From Ceratobasidium sp. AG-K (lineage: Eukaryota > Basidiomycota > Agaricomycetes > Cantharellales > Ceratobasidiaceae), in contig JAWNGF010000003.1 in the NCBI GenBank assembly GCA_037039685.1, forward strand, positions 248,001-312,000: 64,000 bases of DNA, given 5' to 3'. The translations under genes and the position numbers were made by a program. The notes beneath the pieces were generated by a model. It did not search any database, was not told the origin of the DNA, and saw only the letters and a list, made by a program, of their open reading frames with translations. Shown piece after piece: positions 45,822 to 57,370 of this stretch (the stretch's first letter is position 1; the number at the start of each line of letters is the position of its first letter).

Positions 45822-47616
45822 ATGAATATCGCTCGTGTGTTCAAGGATGCATCATTCATCCATCAGCTCTCGCTTAACTGCTCCTACAACGACCAATGCG
45901 CACTGTCTCAGGTCAACACTGTCGCTTGGGATGTACTACGGTTGTGTGTCGGTCGCCGCGTTTCTGGCATCGAGCATGTGCTCCGTGCGCTGTACGAAAC
46001 ATCGTTACCACCGTTGGAAAATGCAGGCGTCCCGGTAAGTCATCCCATCACTTTTATCGAACGTTCAATACGCTTACAGTCACATCAACTCTCAGGTGCA
46101 CTTGCTCTCAAGCGTACCCACGAATATTTTCAACTCCTTTCGCAACAATGAAGCACCATACATTCTTGAGCTCTAAAGTATTACTCTCACTCCTGTCACT
46201 GGTACCAATACACGACCGATCCCTGGAACAACAGTCTATTTTCTTCGCCGTTGTTACCCAATCTCGAGACCTTGAACTTTACTCGCAGCTCGCATCGTAT
46301 TCACAACCTCGATACTGGCGAGCTCGATAACGATCCATCGATCGCGGGCGCAATCCGGGCGTTGGCCGGCCGTCGGCTACGCTGTCTTTTGATCGACGGT
46401 CCGATTAACGGAAGTCGTGCTTTCCTATCCTTGACGCAGGCGCTCGACGTGCTCGACGCCATACATCCCAGAGCACGTCTGACCGATCTGGAGCTACTCG
46501 CTCACCGGACGATATGCGACTCTATGGATGGCAGGACTCCTGACGGAGCGATCGCGGCCATCCGTTCTAAATTTGCCACGTCAAGGTCGCTCGCGCATAT
46601 AACCAATCTGTGCCTGTGCTCAACGTCGATAAGCTACGACCTGCTGTTGACGATCGGCCGACTATCCGCACTCACTTCCTTCACGATCAAGTTCCCACAC
46701 TGTTCCAGCCGCTCGTTTCGCGACTTTGTACCTTGCGAGCTTGATGACCAGATCCGTCGCGAATATTTCTGCTCACTTAAAAGCATACATCTCGAGGACG
46801 TACCCGGCCACCTGCTCATTCGGCTCCTCCAATGCGGTATCCCAGTTTTCAATGCTGCTTCGGCCGATTTTGTTATGCGCACCTCTTTCTCGTACGATCA
46901 ATACGACCCGATATTCTCTTTGCTGGCGAAAAAAGCCAGTGACACCCTCGAGGATTTCACGTTCACGTTCCCTCGCGTTATGCTAGATGGTGTATCCTCG
47001 TGCTACCAGATGTCGACCGAATCGCTAAAGAGTCTTGCAGCGCTGCCACTGAAGCGCCTGCGCTTGAACAACGTGCAGTTCAAAGGATATACGAGCTTAG
47101 CCCCTCTTCGCGGACTGTTCGGTGGACTGGTAGAGCTCCATTGTCGGCAGCAGCGTGCGTCGATGGAGGATATAATAACCATCGCACGCGAGCGCAAATC
47201 GCTTCGCGTCCTCGCCGTCACGCTACCCCTACTCTCGCCGTCACTAGAGCTGCCCATCTGGCACGGCGAACGCTCTTCAACGTCTCTTCGTTGCGAGGCG
47301 AACTTTAGGTTTCAAGGCGTGACGCATGAGTGGGTTCGTCGCTTTTCACGGTAAGTCCATGCTCCCGATGCCGGCTTGTATGTACTGAATTGATTTCACA
47401 AACATCAGCTGGCTGTTGGCCATGTTTCCGCACTTTGAGCCGGTCGCAACAGCGAACTTGAACCTGCCGACAACAAATGACGCGCCGTCAAGGGAGACGG
47501 TCGATGACCTCCGGAGCATGGCTGCGTTGCAATACATGATTATATTCATCTCTCACACGACCGACGTGGTTGTTTCCGACGATTCCTTGGCCTTTGCTTG
47601 CTCTGTCAATCGATAA
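45822..47616 (+). CDS. F-box/LRR-like protein, ~530 aa, 3 exons
   Basis: Exons 45822-46034, 46179-47350 and 47409-47616. Introns are 144 bp (GTAAGT..AAAG) and 58 bp (GTAAGT..TCAG). Phases fit and give 531 codons. An 18-nt microexon at 46096-46113 is possible inside the first intron. The N-terminus (FIHQLSLNCSYNDQCALSQV, then NTVAWDVLRLCVGRRV) resembles a weak F-box. Leucine-rich segments follow (LPNLETLNF, LRCLLIDG, LTDLELLAH, ITNLCLCSTS, LSALTSFTIKFP, LKSIHLEDVPGHLL, LKRLRLNNV). Overall layout and LRR style match the genes at 43813-45367 and 49708-51107, so the three are a local family. The C-terminal exon (WLLAMFPHFEPVATANL) resembles the ends of such proteins. Confidence 0.7.
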
Positions 47617-48091
47617 GAGTGTACATAGGAATAGTCTATACATTGATAATTCGAAGTATGTGCCAACTGTATCCTTACACCTACTAGACAGCAAAGTTTT
47701 CGACGACAGGCGGGTGGCATGGGTCAGCTTTGAATTTGAATTATAAAGTGGGCGGGCCGTCACAAAAAACCCGCCGGGAGTAAGTAGCGCTGATTGGCGC
47801 CAACTAGCACGTTAGCGCAAGTATCAACCCGGGCCCTTGTTACTAGCCGTGTTCCAAGCAAATTAGAAGCCAGTTACAGCATGGGATCCAAATCCGCGTA
47901 CATCGATCTAAGTAGGACCTCGTATATCTCCCGTGCAATAACTAACAGAGGGTAAGTGTCAATTGGCGTCGGTTCAGGCACGATTTTTGGCCAGCTGGCT
48001 CTCGGCCACTCTGTGCTTTGCAATCCTTGTAGCATGGAAATTCAATCATATTTACTTGATATAATCATGTCTGCACATAGAGGTTTTGACA
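47617..48091. other. Intergenic; no gene seen
   Basis: No ORF with support, no clear repeat. Confidence 0.4.
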
Positions 48092-48463
48092 ACTCAAGCA
48101 AATCCGTCGGTTCTCTTTTGGGCTCGTGAGCACCGATTTGCTTGTGCGTGCTCGCTTAGGTGGCATCTATAAAACTGGATTTTTCTACTGGGAAGAGGGA
48201 AGTGGACGGAGCGCTCCCGAGTCCTCCCAACTCCTCCCAAGTTTACATAACATCTCCCGAGCTCCTTGGGAGAAGTCACGTGAATCAGGGAGGGCTTGGG
48301 AGGACTCGGGAGCGCTCCCTCCACATCCCCCTTCCAGGTAGGAAAACCCAGTTTTATAGATGCGTATAGGAGCACCAATTGCACAGCACCACTCGGGTGC
48401 TCCTGAGTGCTCCTTTACCCAAGCGAGCACGTATGAGCAAACCGGCGCTCGTTAGCGTCAGAG
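48092..48463. mobile_element. MITE-like foldback element, copy 1 (with nested insertion)
   Basis: Shares both ends and the middle with 56293-56459: it starts ACTCAAGCAAATCCGTCGG and ends GCGCTCGTTAGCGTCAGAGG. GAGC(A/G)CC(G/A)ATTTGCTTGTGCG...GCTCGCTT is mirrored by AAGCGAGCACGTATGAGCAAACCGGCGCTC, which makes a foldback. Without the 201-bp insert at 48163-48363 it would be about 171 bp, close to the 167 bp of the other copy. Confidence 0.8.
48163..48363. mobile_element. MITE inserted inside another MITE
   Basis: Ends are exact inverted repeats GCATCTATAAAACTGG / CCAGTTTTATAGATGC. Longer mirrored segments lie inside (GGAGCGCTCCCGAGTCCTCC versus GGAGGACTCGGGAGCGCTCC). It splits the outer element between CGCTTAGGT and TATAGGAGCACC, which are adjacent (CGCTTGGGTATAAGAGCACC) in the uninterrupted copy at 56.3 kb. 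Non-coding and non-autonomous. Confidence 0.85.
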
Positions 48464-49077
48464 GATTTTAGTGACGAATCAAAAGCACAATCAGCGTCAT
48501 TCACGAGATTCGCCAGAGCAGCCACGTTCTGCCGACAACACTTGCACTCAGTATGAATCCATGGAGCAGATCTGAGGCTCTCTTACCCTATAACAACGCG
48601 GCCGTGCGCAGGACTTGAATTTCGCCACTAAACGTGCATGTTAGCATTTTTAAAAGCGGGGTGCGTGCAGGTAAACACACCAGGAGGCTGTGGCTTATTG
48701 AATTCTTAACAGAGTTAGTAACTGAAGCGCGGGGGTGAGGATATGTCTTACTGCGGAGGGGATCGATTGGCACTGGTGATTGGGGACGTTGAATACCAGT
48801 CCCCGAGGGGTGATGCTTTAAGCGGCCTGCGGTAGCTGGCCCGTGCGCATCAGACCCATGGAGCGTCCAGCGTCTCCCGAGGAGTCATCGGCCACATGGC
48901 GGCTTGGTCGTGAGAGACTTAGTCGAATGACCCAACGCTTATCTTCGAATTCCCCTGCCCTCCGAGCTCGCCTGGGAAGATACGGGGCCTTTTGCTGTCA
49001 CAACGGTAACTTGAATATGCGTGAACACATCGAACAGGCCACAGTGAGTGCTCCCTATTGACGCACACTTGTTGTTT
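48464..49077. other. Intergenic; no gene seen
   Basis: Short ORFs only, without motifs. Confidence 0.4.
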
Positions 49078-49164
49078 CTCAGCGAAAACCGCAGTGCTAA
49101 TTGAGACTCACAAGGGCTCGTTTACGCAAACGAGCCCTTACTAGCACGTGCGGTTTTTGCTGAG
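49078..49164. mobile_element. 87-bp hairpin/MITE
   Basis: Terminal CTCAGCGAAAACCGCA...GCTAA is mirrored by TAGC..GTGCGGTTTTTGCTGAG. The centre (49112-49139) is a perfect 12-bp stem AAGGGCTCGTTT-ACGC-AAACGAGCCCTT. Confidence 0.75.
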
Positions 49165-49707
49165 TTGGCTGATGCGATCAAATTAGATTCCCTTTTGCGA
49201 ACACGACGCCGATTAGCACCATCCTAGCACGAGACCCTGTTGGTTAGGCCGAATTTGTTGTCGAGAATTTACCGTGCTAAGTTAGCACTTGACATATTTG
49301 TGACGTCACCTGTGTGAGTACCTTTGTGCATCGTGCACTAACCACGGCCCCTTGTGTATTTAGCTTTGCTTCGAATGCGCCTCGTTCCGTCCGCTGTACA
49401 GTTGGCCAATCGTTTACATTGAGCCAAGGTCGGTCCCGAAACACAGCTTTGAACGGGAGTTAAGATAATGTTCATAGCCCGCGCGTGTCTAGCAGTGACA
49501 CGGTAAATCACTTACACTCGCACTTGCAGCTTTGCTTGCAATGACAAACGCACCTTGACCCCTCACGTCCCTGCACGCATGCATTTGTGATAATATAACC
49601 GCTAAAAAAAGTGCCAGCGTTCTCAATTACCTACAGCAAGGACTGAGAGAACTATATACTGTAGCTCGACATACAAGGACTACTGCCCGATACATAGTGC
49701 GGGTGTG
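49165..49707. other. Intergenic; no gene seen
   Basis: No supported ORF. CGTGCTAAGTTAGCAC near 49273 is a small stem. Confidence 0.4.
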
Positions 49708-51107
49708 TTACATATTAAACGGTGTCAAAAAGGCATCGAACGGATTGCTAGGTGGTGCAGGATGATGTGGCCATCGAAGTACCTTGAGGTCGTTGGGCAC
49801 GCCGTTGGGTGTCGCACAGTGGTCGTCGCCCTTGTGTTTTACGTTGACAAGTGTCATGTTGATACGTGGTGCACGCTTAAGATAATCAAAACAGCTATCA
49901 TCGAGCGGATACGGTGTGCATGCAAGGGGATAGCCAAACCACAGGTGCACGAGCCGTGATAGCTGCGGTTCCACCAGGCGCCGAAATAGTATCGGGAGCC
50001 TAAGGTTGGCCTGCAGGTCAGTACCCAAATCGATGCGTGCTTCCTCGAGACGTGTCGCTAAACCCGGGTACCCAAGCAGGTTGGTGACATACACCGGTGA
50101 CGCGTTGCTAAGTTCAATCTTGCGCACGGACGGGAAGGGAGTATCGTAATCATGAGAAACAGTGGCGAGGTCGTCGAGCGCGTAATCCTGTTTCGCCAAT
50201 GGAAAGTGAAGAATGAGATGACGGAGAGCAGGCAAGGTCGCAATGGCTTTAATGGTGTTGACGTTGATCATGTTGAAACCAAGGCCCAAGGTCGTTAGCG
50301 TGCGCAACGCCACCTTGGCGCGCAGGTGATGAGCCAAGGCATGCAACTGGCTTTGACGTCTGGCACTACGAGGGTCGTCAAAGTCGTCGTCAAAGTCGTA
50401 ACCAAAGACTTGAAGTGTTCTTCGCTCATGATTCCCCGTGCAAAATACCGCAATGGCTGCCACCGCGCTGTCAAAAGCGAGCCAAGGAACATCATCCTGC
50501 CCTGAGCCACTAAACACGAGGTGCTGTAACCCGGTGCCGGCCAATGCCTTTACCCAGATCGGTATCGATTCGTCCATAGACAACGTGCCGAGTTCGTCGA
50601 CGCTCTGAAAAGCCAAAGTATGGAGGTTGGGGAGCACTCCACGAAGCAACTCAGGTAAAGGCGATGTTGCCGTGCTGGTAGAGTGGTAATTGCGATGGGG
50701 TAAAAGGGGTACCTCAACAATCCGGATTTGTTGACCAAAAAAAAGCAGACGTTGTCGTATGCGTGCCATCTCTAGTTGAGTCGTGTTGAAGGGCCGAGGA
50801 ATATTTATCTGCGTCATTGTACGATCATTAATCACGCGATAGCCTATAGGATGCGTTAACACCCGAAACTTACCAGTGGCTGATGGCTGTCGAACAGTGG
50901 AAGTTGGTATTGTAAACCAAGCTGTACAAGTTTGTCAAAGCCTCTCACGCGATCATGGGTTATACCGGCGAGCGCCCTGTAAAAGACTTTACAAATACGT
51001 AAAAGTACGAGGCGAGTTGGTAGGTCACTGTAGTCAAGGATGAGGGCGAGGAGCTCAGGAGGCCAAGTGAGCAAGCTGCAGGCTGACTTATTCATTGCGA
51101 TTAACAT
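49708..51107 (-). CDS. F-box/LRR-like protein, 444 aa, 2 exons
   Basis: Exons (minus) 51107-50874 and 50808-49708, with a 65-bp intron (GTAAGT..GCAG). 445 codons with the stop. The N-terminal LLTWPPELLALILDYSDLP and TRLVLLRICKVFYRALAGI segments form a good F-box (P-E-L-L..I..Y-L-P..L..C..FY). The remainder has leucine-rich segments (LPNLHTLAFQS, LQHLVFSG, ALRTLTTLGLGFN, LPALRHLILHFP, LSRLVHLWFGYP). Inferred SCF-type adaptor. It belongs to the same local family as the two genes at 43.8-47.6 kb. The start could also be the ATG at 51095. Confidence 0.78.
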
Positions 51108-52839
51108 AAGCGGGAGTTGGTTAAGGAAGTAAGCGATTTTGGCGTATTAAGTATAAGCAATACATGGGTCGCAGATGTCTTAAACTCTTCGCATAACAAA
51201 GACCTTGGTCAAATAGAAGCTGCCCCTGGCCACAGTCGCAAACGAAACAATAGCAATGTGGCCAACAAGGGCAAAAGGTCCAACCGGAGCAAGTGGCCCA
51301 AACCACAAATGACTATGAGGAAGCGAACAACTGGTGCGCGCAGGCAACCACCGCAGCCACGCAGCCTTCCCATGCACTAGTAAGACTGTGTGCGCTTTTC
51401 CTGTTTTATAATCATATATCCGTCGACCACATTATTCTTATTCTTATATATGACCGATTGGCCTTGCACCAGACGAGCCAACCAAAGTGGAAGACTGCCA
51501 AGGAGCATACAGGCACAGGCAAAGATGTAAAAAGAAAGAAGGAAAAAACAGGAAGAAAAAAGGTAAGTGGGATTCCTAAGCGCGCGCAAGTGGCTCATAT
51601 CTGATTTGGATTGCCTCACCCACGACTATCCAACTCCGCGCTCGACATAACTAGCACCTCGTTTTGTCCTTCGCCTGCTTCGTCTCACTCTCGTCTTATT
51701 TCGCTTTCCCCTTCTTTCTATCACTGAAAGCTTATTTATATACTTATCTTATCAATCCTTCACGTGACCGGTCGACGACTCAAACGCGCGCTCGAACAAC
51801 AAGGCGATATACTCATCGGCACCATGCCTTTTTTGTTTTCAAAAAAAAAACAAAAAACAAAAAGAAAACGAATATCATGACCCCGGGATTGCTCGAGAGC
51901 ACTCCCCAGCCGTGGAGCGCCGGCCCATTTTGCAGACAGGGACGTGTGATACATATTTAGACCAGGAACCCGTCACCTTCGGCCTGTGTTACGTAAAACG
52001 CATGGTGGCCGTAGTTTGATATTCTCGACCATTGCGACCACCACGACCATGACCATGACCGCGACCACGACCACGATGCGATCGTTCCCTCACGAAGTCG
52101 TCAAAACCCTTCGCGCCCACAGTCGCGCATTCCCGTGCTTGAATAGTAAAAGTTCCCGCAACGACGTGGTCGTGCGTCGACGGGCCTTTATTCGAATGGT
52201 TGCATCACTCATCCATCAGGGCTACCCAGAGGTAGCGACAGATCTTCCCTCGCAGACGCAAAACCGCTTAGATATTGAAAAGGTACGTCATGTGTCGCTT
52301 GCAGACAAGGCCACGATCACGATCATGACCACGACCACACTCACCATAATCACCAACCATGTAGCGCGTCCTGAACTGGTTCAATAATAATAATAGCCAC
52401 GATCGGCGGTGCCGGCGCTCAGGTGTAAGTATTACACCCCAGATGTCCCATCATTTACTCAAAGCTTCGCCATACGCAGCTCCGTGGATATATTCCAAAA
52501 AAGTCTCATCAGACGCGGGCTGTCGTGGCAAACCGCTCACGCCCGCTATCACGCGTGTCGGGCAACAATCTTCAGATGAGGGCTAAATTGGCAAGCACAA
52601 GAATATACCTTGTGCTTAGATCAACAATATCTAACGTCTGCTACAGGTGATGATTGTTGAGATTCCGGTACACAGCAAGATGCGTGAACCCGGCGTTGCA
52701 AAGTGAAGGGAGGGTACTTGAATGTTTTATACTGGTGCATCAGATGAATATATACAACTCAGCTTCGTCTTTGTGATCCAGGCAAGTATTTACGTCGACT
52801 GGTTCGTTGTAATGGTGGCATACAGAGCGTCCTGTGAGA
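51108..52839. other. Gene-poor stretch
   Basis: A/T homopolymer tracts occur at 51841-51868. Short CCACGACCATGACC-type tandem steps occur at 52036-52078 and 52305-52345. A short ORF at 51986-52387 spans these repeats and might hold an exon (RSFPHEVVKTLRAHSRAF), but I could not build a gene. Confidence 0.4.
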
Positions 52840-53071
52840 CACGCTCTACAAAAAGCCCAAAATCTCGTTCGTCTCGTGGGGTCTCGGGATTCAGGGGAGG
52901 TGCGCGTCAGGCTCCCAAGCGCTCGTGATGTCTCGTGAGCCCTCGCGAGATAAGCGCACATTTCGCTATTGATTGCTCGCGAGCCCTCAGGAGCGCTTGG
53001 GAGCTGCCACGAGCTCGACGAGCACCTCCCATTGATCTCGAGACCACACGAGATTCTTGGGTTTTGCTGAC
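52840..53071. mobile_element. Foldback element, copy 1
   Basis: Left end CACGCTCTACAAAAAGCCC, right end GGGTTTTGCTGAC. Internal mirrored segments: GGGTCTCGGGA / TCTCGAGACC, GGCTCCCAAGCGCTC / GAGCGCTTGGGAGC, GTGAGCCCTCGCGAG / CTCGCGAGCCC. Same family as 53391-53631 but in opposite orientation. Confidence 0.75.
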
Positions 53072-53390
53072 GCGTTGCGGAACTCTAATTGAACAGTCGC
53101 ATGTGATTTTTCTTTTTTTGCTTACCTCGAAGAAGGTGGATCCTGACCGGCATTAGTGTAGGTGGACTTGTGCTTGACTGCGACATACAAATAACAAGCC
53201 AAACGCATAAGTGCATGCCAATTGCCCCTATACGCGAAGTTTTCACCTCTATCGTTCAGCAACACTTACCGCGATTGATGTACGTACCTTACCATGTGAA
53301 AAAATGCAATGGACCAATGCCAAGGCCGCAGACAGCATAAATATATATAATGCAAGAGGGTGGGTTCGAGTGTCTCGTCTACATAATGGT

Positions 53391-53631
53391 CGTCAGCAAA
53401 AACCTGGGATCTCGTATGGTCTCGGGATCGGGGGACCTTTCTCGTCGAGCTCGTGACAGCTCGTGAGCGCTCACCAGCGGTTATGAGCGGTTACAAGCAG
53501 TTAGGAGAAAAATCGGTGCTTATCTCTTGGGTGCTCATGAGAGGTCACAAGAACTTGGGAGACCAACGAGAAAGGTCCCCGAATCCCGAAGCGTCACGAG
53601 CCCGACGAGATTATCGAATTTTTGTAGAGTG
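53391..53631. mobile_element. Foldback element, copy 2 (inverted relative to copy 1)
   Basis: Starts GTCAGCAAAAACCTGGGATC and ends AATTTTTGTAGAGTG, the reverse arrangement of the ends of copy 1. Mirrored segments include GGTCTCGGGATCGGGGGACC / GGTCCCCGAATCCCG and CTCGTCGAGCTCGTGAC / GTCACGAGCCCGACGAG. Confidence 0.75.
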
Positions 53632-54829
53632 TACTACACTGCTTGTACTAGTCGTGTCTGTGAGAACACACAACCATATGACAGGAATACAATGTTGTTT
53701 GCCCAGGCGGGCCGGGGGCGGCCGTCAGGATCCGTACGACAAGGTCGAAGCAATGATCAAAGGATTGTGCAAGAAAGCCGTGTGTGGTACATCGGCAGGC
53801 GGAGCAATGAAAGAAACAGTACGCACAAAAGACGATTGCCGCAGCAACGATCGGGAAAAAGGATACTTGTGGCACACACTAATTCAGCGTTCATTGGGCG
53901 TAGATGAACTTTGCGTGTCAGTCACTTGAGAATCGAATCAAATAGTCACTACGCTTACCTTGGGTTATTTGAATCGAATCGCTTGGGTAGTTCAAGTGCA
54001 GGCGATTTTGCTTAGTGTGAAAGGGGGCACACCAAAGCGCGGGTTGCAAGGAAATCGTGAATTGACCAAGGTTTGTGGAGGCAAGGGACAAGAGACAGGC
54101 AAGAGCTTGAACGAGCGCATATTGCCAGAGAACAATCGCAAAGATGGCCAGCCACTGACATTGTGACTCACTCGGTGACTGTTCAGGGCCGGCCAAACCT
54201 GTCGACCACTTAATAGCCTCACCACGGCTGATTTCGTTCCCATTTCTCCGCTCAACCGCCATTGTACACCGCTTGCCATCTGACAACACTGTGCGACTTC
54301 CTATCGCTCTTCGCCAGCAGGAGCAATCGTCGTAAGTTCTCCCTGTTTAATAACATCTCAATGCTCACCCCGAGTCACACCTTGTGGCTGGCACTGCTGC
54401 CCATTCACGCCCGTGTCCACCTCACCGTTGCTCCAGGCCCTATTTGGATACTTCGGCATGATTGTAAGTACGCCTCGCCTTGGCTGTACTTGTTCCAGAC
54501 CTCTTTGATACATCTCTCAATCTAGGTGGGAGCGGGTTTTGTACAGTAACTTTATGGTAGTATCTCGTTCTTCATGTGTATGGTTATTCTCTTTCGTGTC
54601 AGATTGCATGTATATTACGGGATAGATACAAATATACAATATTCAATTCGTGCCATCAGATATCCACGCAGACCCGGATAAGAGCCTGCAATCAATTGCG
54701 TGCCTCAGCACAAGGGCCACATCTCTTCCTGCTCGCGATCAAACGCCCCTTCTCCTCGTGCGCTAGCAATCAAACGCCACATTTCGGGAGGGCTCACTGA
54801 AGGGGGACTTGGGTTCTGAGCTTGTCGTG
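53632..54829. other. Gene-poor stretch
   Basis: Several overlapping ORFs of 60-160 codons on both strands, none with a recognisable motif or paired splice sites. Nothing annotated. Confidence 0.35.
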
Positions 54830-56206
54830 CTCCAGAGCGCTTCGAAGCACTCCGAAGAAAGTTCAATTTTTGCTGAGATCCGCCGCTCCTAAACCCCTGC
54901 GGCGTCTGCTCATGTTTCGACGCGTCGAATCCCCCGCTCTGGCGCCTACCAGCCTGTCTTGGTTGTTCGGAGCCTCGGAGCCCAGCTCGATAATCTTACC
55001 GGTTCGTTTCTTCTTCTTCTTCGACGCTTTACCCTTACCCTTGCCAACCGGGGTTACACTCCTCTCGGTTTCAGACGACTCTTGACGCGCGATCCAGTCC
55101 TCGTCGTCCTCGTCGTCAGTTTCCTCGACAGTTACTCGTGGAGTTCGTCTGCGGGCAGATAGGCCAGCTCCAGATGTCTGGCTTTGCTGTCCAGGACCGT
55201 ATGTCTCGTCCCGTAAGTGCCTTAGTACTCCCCCGTATTGATTGTCGCTGCATACTTAATTCGCATCGACCTCGTAAATCAATGCGTTCAGCTCGACGTT
55301 CTCAGACCCCTGGGCGTGTGTACGTTCGGTCTCAGTATCCGGGCCTGACAGATAGTCGCTGCGCGACCAGTTCAGGTTGGTCCAGCTAGGGTCAATGTCT
55401 GGGAGCGACATCGCTCGACCAGGTGAGCCTTCAGCTCTCATAACCTCGTCGGCACAGCGCAATGTACGGCTGACTCGTCTAACCCTCGCTGGGCTGTTAT
55501 GAGACGATGTCAAGGGTTGTTTCTTAATAGGTGCCTTGCGTTCGGACGGGCTAGGTGGGTCGCCGTCTGCGTTTTCAACTATGTATTGAGGGAAGCTAAC
55601 TGCACTCTCATCATCGCCCCGTACACGACTAGTGCGAGCGGCCAAGAACGGAGGATTGTTGTCGTCCGGCTCCTCATGTTCTCCTCGGGTCTGCCCTTGA
55701 GGCGTCGAGGTAGGTTGAGGCGCATCAATTGCAGCCGGCGCACTGTAGGCAGCAACCGAGTCGGGAGCTAACCCCAACCTTAGCGCACTGTAGGTAGCCT
55801 CTTGATCCCTAGTCGACTCTTCGTTGACTTGAGCAGCATCTCGCTGTGCGTAGGTAATAGCGAAGGCTTTGATGCTCGCTCTCGGGCGCCGCACTGGGGA
55901 TCGAATAGGCGGCGGTCGACCGTACACCTTCTGGTACATCGACAGGGTCAGCCTTACCCTGACTGCGGCACCTTGGACTCAGCCTGACCCCATCCCAACT
56001 ACTTCGACAGTCGGGGGAACTTCCGGGAAATTTTCAGATGGGTTAACGGACCCAAAGGTAAGATTGTTCTTCCTCGATACCACTGCTAGCTTAACCTCAA
56101 TTAGTTCTTCAGTGTCCTTGTCCTTGCTTTTGCGAGCTCGGCACTTGGTAACACTCGGTATCTTGAGGGGGTCATACCAACGACCGCTACGGAGTTCACG
56201 ACTCAT
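54830..56206 (-). CDS. Putative low-complexity nuclear-type protein (model unresolved)
   Basis: Three protein-like blocks lie on the minus strand. 56206-55979 opens MSRELRSGRWYDPLKIPSVT. 55939-55256 is Ser/Pro/Asp-rich (AAYSAPAAIDAPQPTSTPQG, LPDIDPSWTNLNWSRSDYLS). A C-terminal block near 55215-54850 has EETDDEDDEDWIARQESSE followed by a basic GKGKASKKKKKRTGK run and ends RRRRGLGAADLSKN. The alternation of acidic and basic low complexity is protein-like and strand-specific. I could not find splice sites that join all three in phase, so there may be unseen introns or frameshifts. Possibly a broken gene. Function unknown. Confidence 0.35.
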
Positions 56207-56292
56207 AATGTGTATATAGAGGGGATAAAACGATCGTTAACAGGTAGAGGATGTGCGAACGGAGGCCAACCTGTTGCATGAGGTATTCGGAG

Positions 56293-56459
56293 ACTCAAGC
56301 AAATCCGTCGGTTCTCTTTTGGGCTCGTGAGCGCCAATTTGCTTGTGCGTGCTCGCTTGGGTATAAGAGCACCAATTGCACGGCCACTCGGGTGCTCCTG
56401 AGTGCTCCTTTACCCAAGCGAGCACGTATGAGCAAACCGGCGCTCGTTAGCGTCAGAGG
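56293..56459. mobile_element. MITE-like foldback element, copy 2 (uninterrupted)
   Basis: The intact counterpart of 48092-48463. GAGCGCCAATTTGCTTGTGC...GCTCGCTTGGGTA is mirrored by TACCCAAGCGAGCACGTATG...CGGCGCTC. GAGCACC...GGGTGCTC forms the inner stem. Confidence 0.8.
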
Positions 56460-56977
56460 TTTTTGGTGACGGAGATAAAAGATAAAATTTAGTGAGTTTG
56501 ACTCACTGACGGTAGGTGTATGGGGGTGTCAAAAAATGTTAGGTTCTCGTCACCGATGTATCTTAGTTAGCCAAGGCAACGTAGTCGTCGTTAATGAAAA
56601 GCCCTAACGCAATCAATTTGGTAGTATGAACGAGAACAGGGGAAGAGGCGGAAACCCGGGTCCTCTAAAGGACACCGGGCCGATGCAAGCGCATACAAGG
56701 AAACAAGTCGCCACGCCACGCGTGGCACCTCCACTCCATCTCGTAACCGTTACAGTCCACTCTTACATAGTTGCGAGTAGTATTTATTGTTAGCGTCTCT
56801 TACCTTACGCGCTGAGTCGTCAGTTTTGTAGTGTTTTGGTTCTCTCTCTTCTCGCACCATGTACTAGTACAGATGTTATCGCATAGAGCTAGCCCCCACA
56901 TCAACTATATACACTTGATTCAAAAAGAAAAAAACAAAGCCGCCACCCACTAAGTCGACGGCGCTCGTCATCTCGGA
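56460..56977. other. Intergenic; no gene seen
   Basis: No supported ORF. Confidence 0.35.
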
Positions 56978-57370
56978 TCACTCTTCCTCTCCCTCTTCTT
57001 CTTTGTCTTCTTCGTCGTCTTCGTCGTCCTCGTCTTGATCTTCGTCTTTGTCTTCGGGAAGCTGAGCAAAGAAGTGTTCCGACGTATAGTTGATGTTCTT
57101 TAAGAAAAGACGTAGCGCTTCGCTGCCAACCTCGTCTGTCATCAAAAACTTTAGGTTGAAGAACTTCTTTTGGCGGTGGATTCCTAGGTAAGCACCGCGA
57201 CGCCAATTGTACCGCGGGCACTCCAGAACCACATGCTCAAAGGTCGCTTCCTGCGGCGCTACAAGAGCGTTGCACAGATCGCATCTTGGACGCGGCCAAG
57301 GCTCAGCGGTGATCGCGGCGACCCGTGCATGATAGCGACGGCTGGATGGCTGAGGCTGCGGGTCATCATA
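56978..57370 (-). pseudogene. Non-LTR retrotransposon 3' end remnant (zinc-knuckle tail)
   Basis: An open frame on the minus strand holds CDLCNALVAPQEATFEHVVL followed by ECPRYNWRRG. The CX2C...H...C pattern is that of the C-terminal zinc-binding tail found after the RNase H domain in fungal LINE-type elements. It ends in an acidic Asp/Glu run (56978-57050). No upstream reverse transcriptase or RNase H is visible in frame, so this is a truncated 3' fragment, or a host gene that captured it. Confidence 0.5.

Noticed and set aside
53453..53929. 158-codon plus-strand ORF as a gene
   Set aside because: Its first third lies inside a foldback element; no motif or splice support.
54822..55771. Plus-strand ORFs at 54822-55085 and 55499-55771
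   Set aside because: The minus strand carries the protein-like acidic and basic blocks here; the plus frames are hydrophobic mirror translations.
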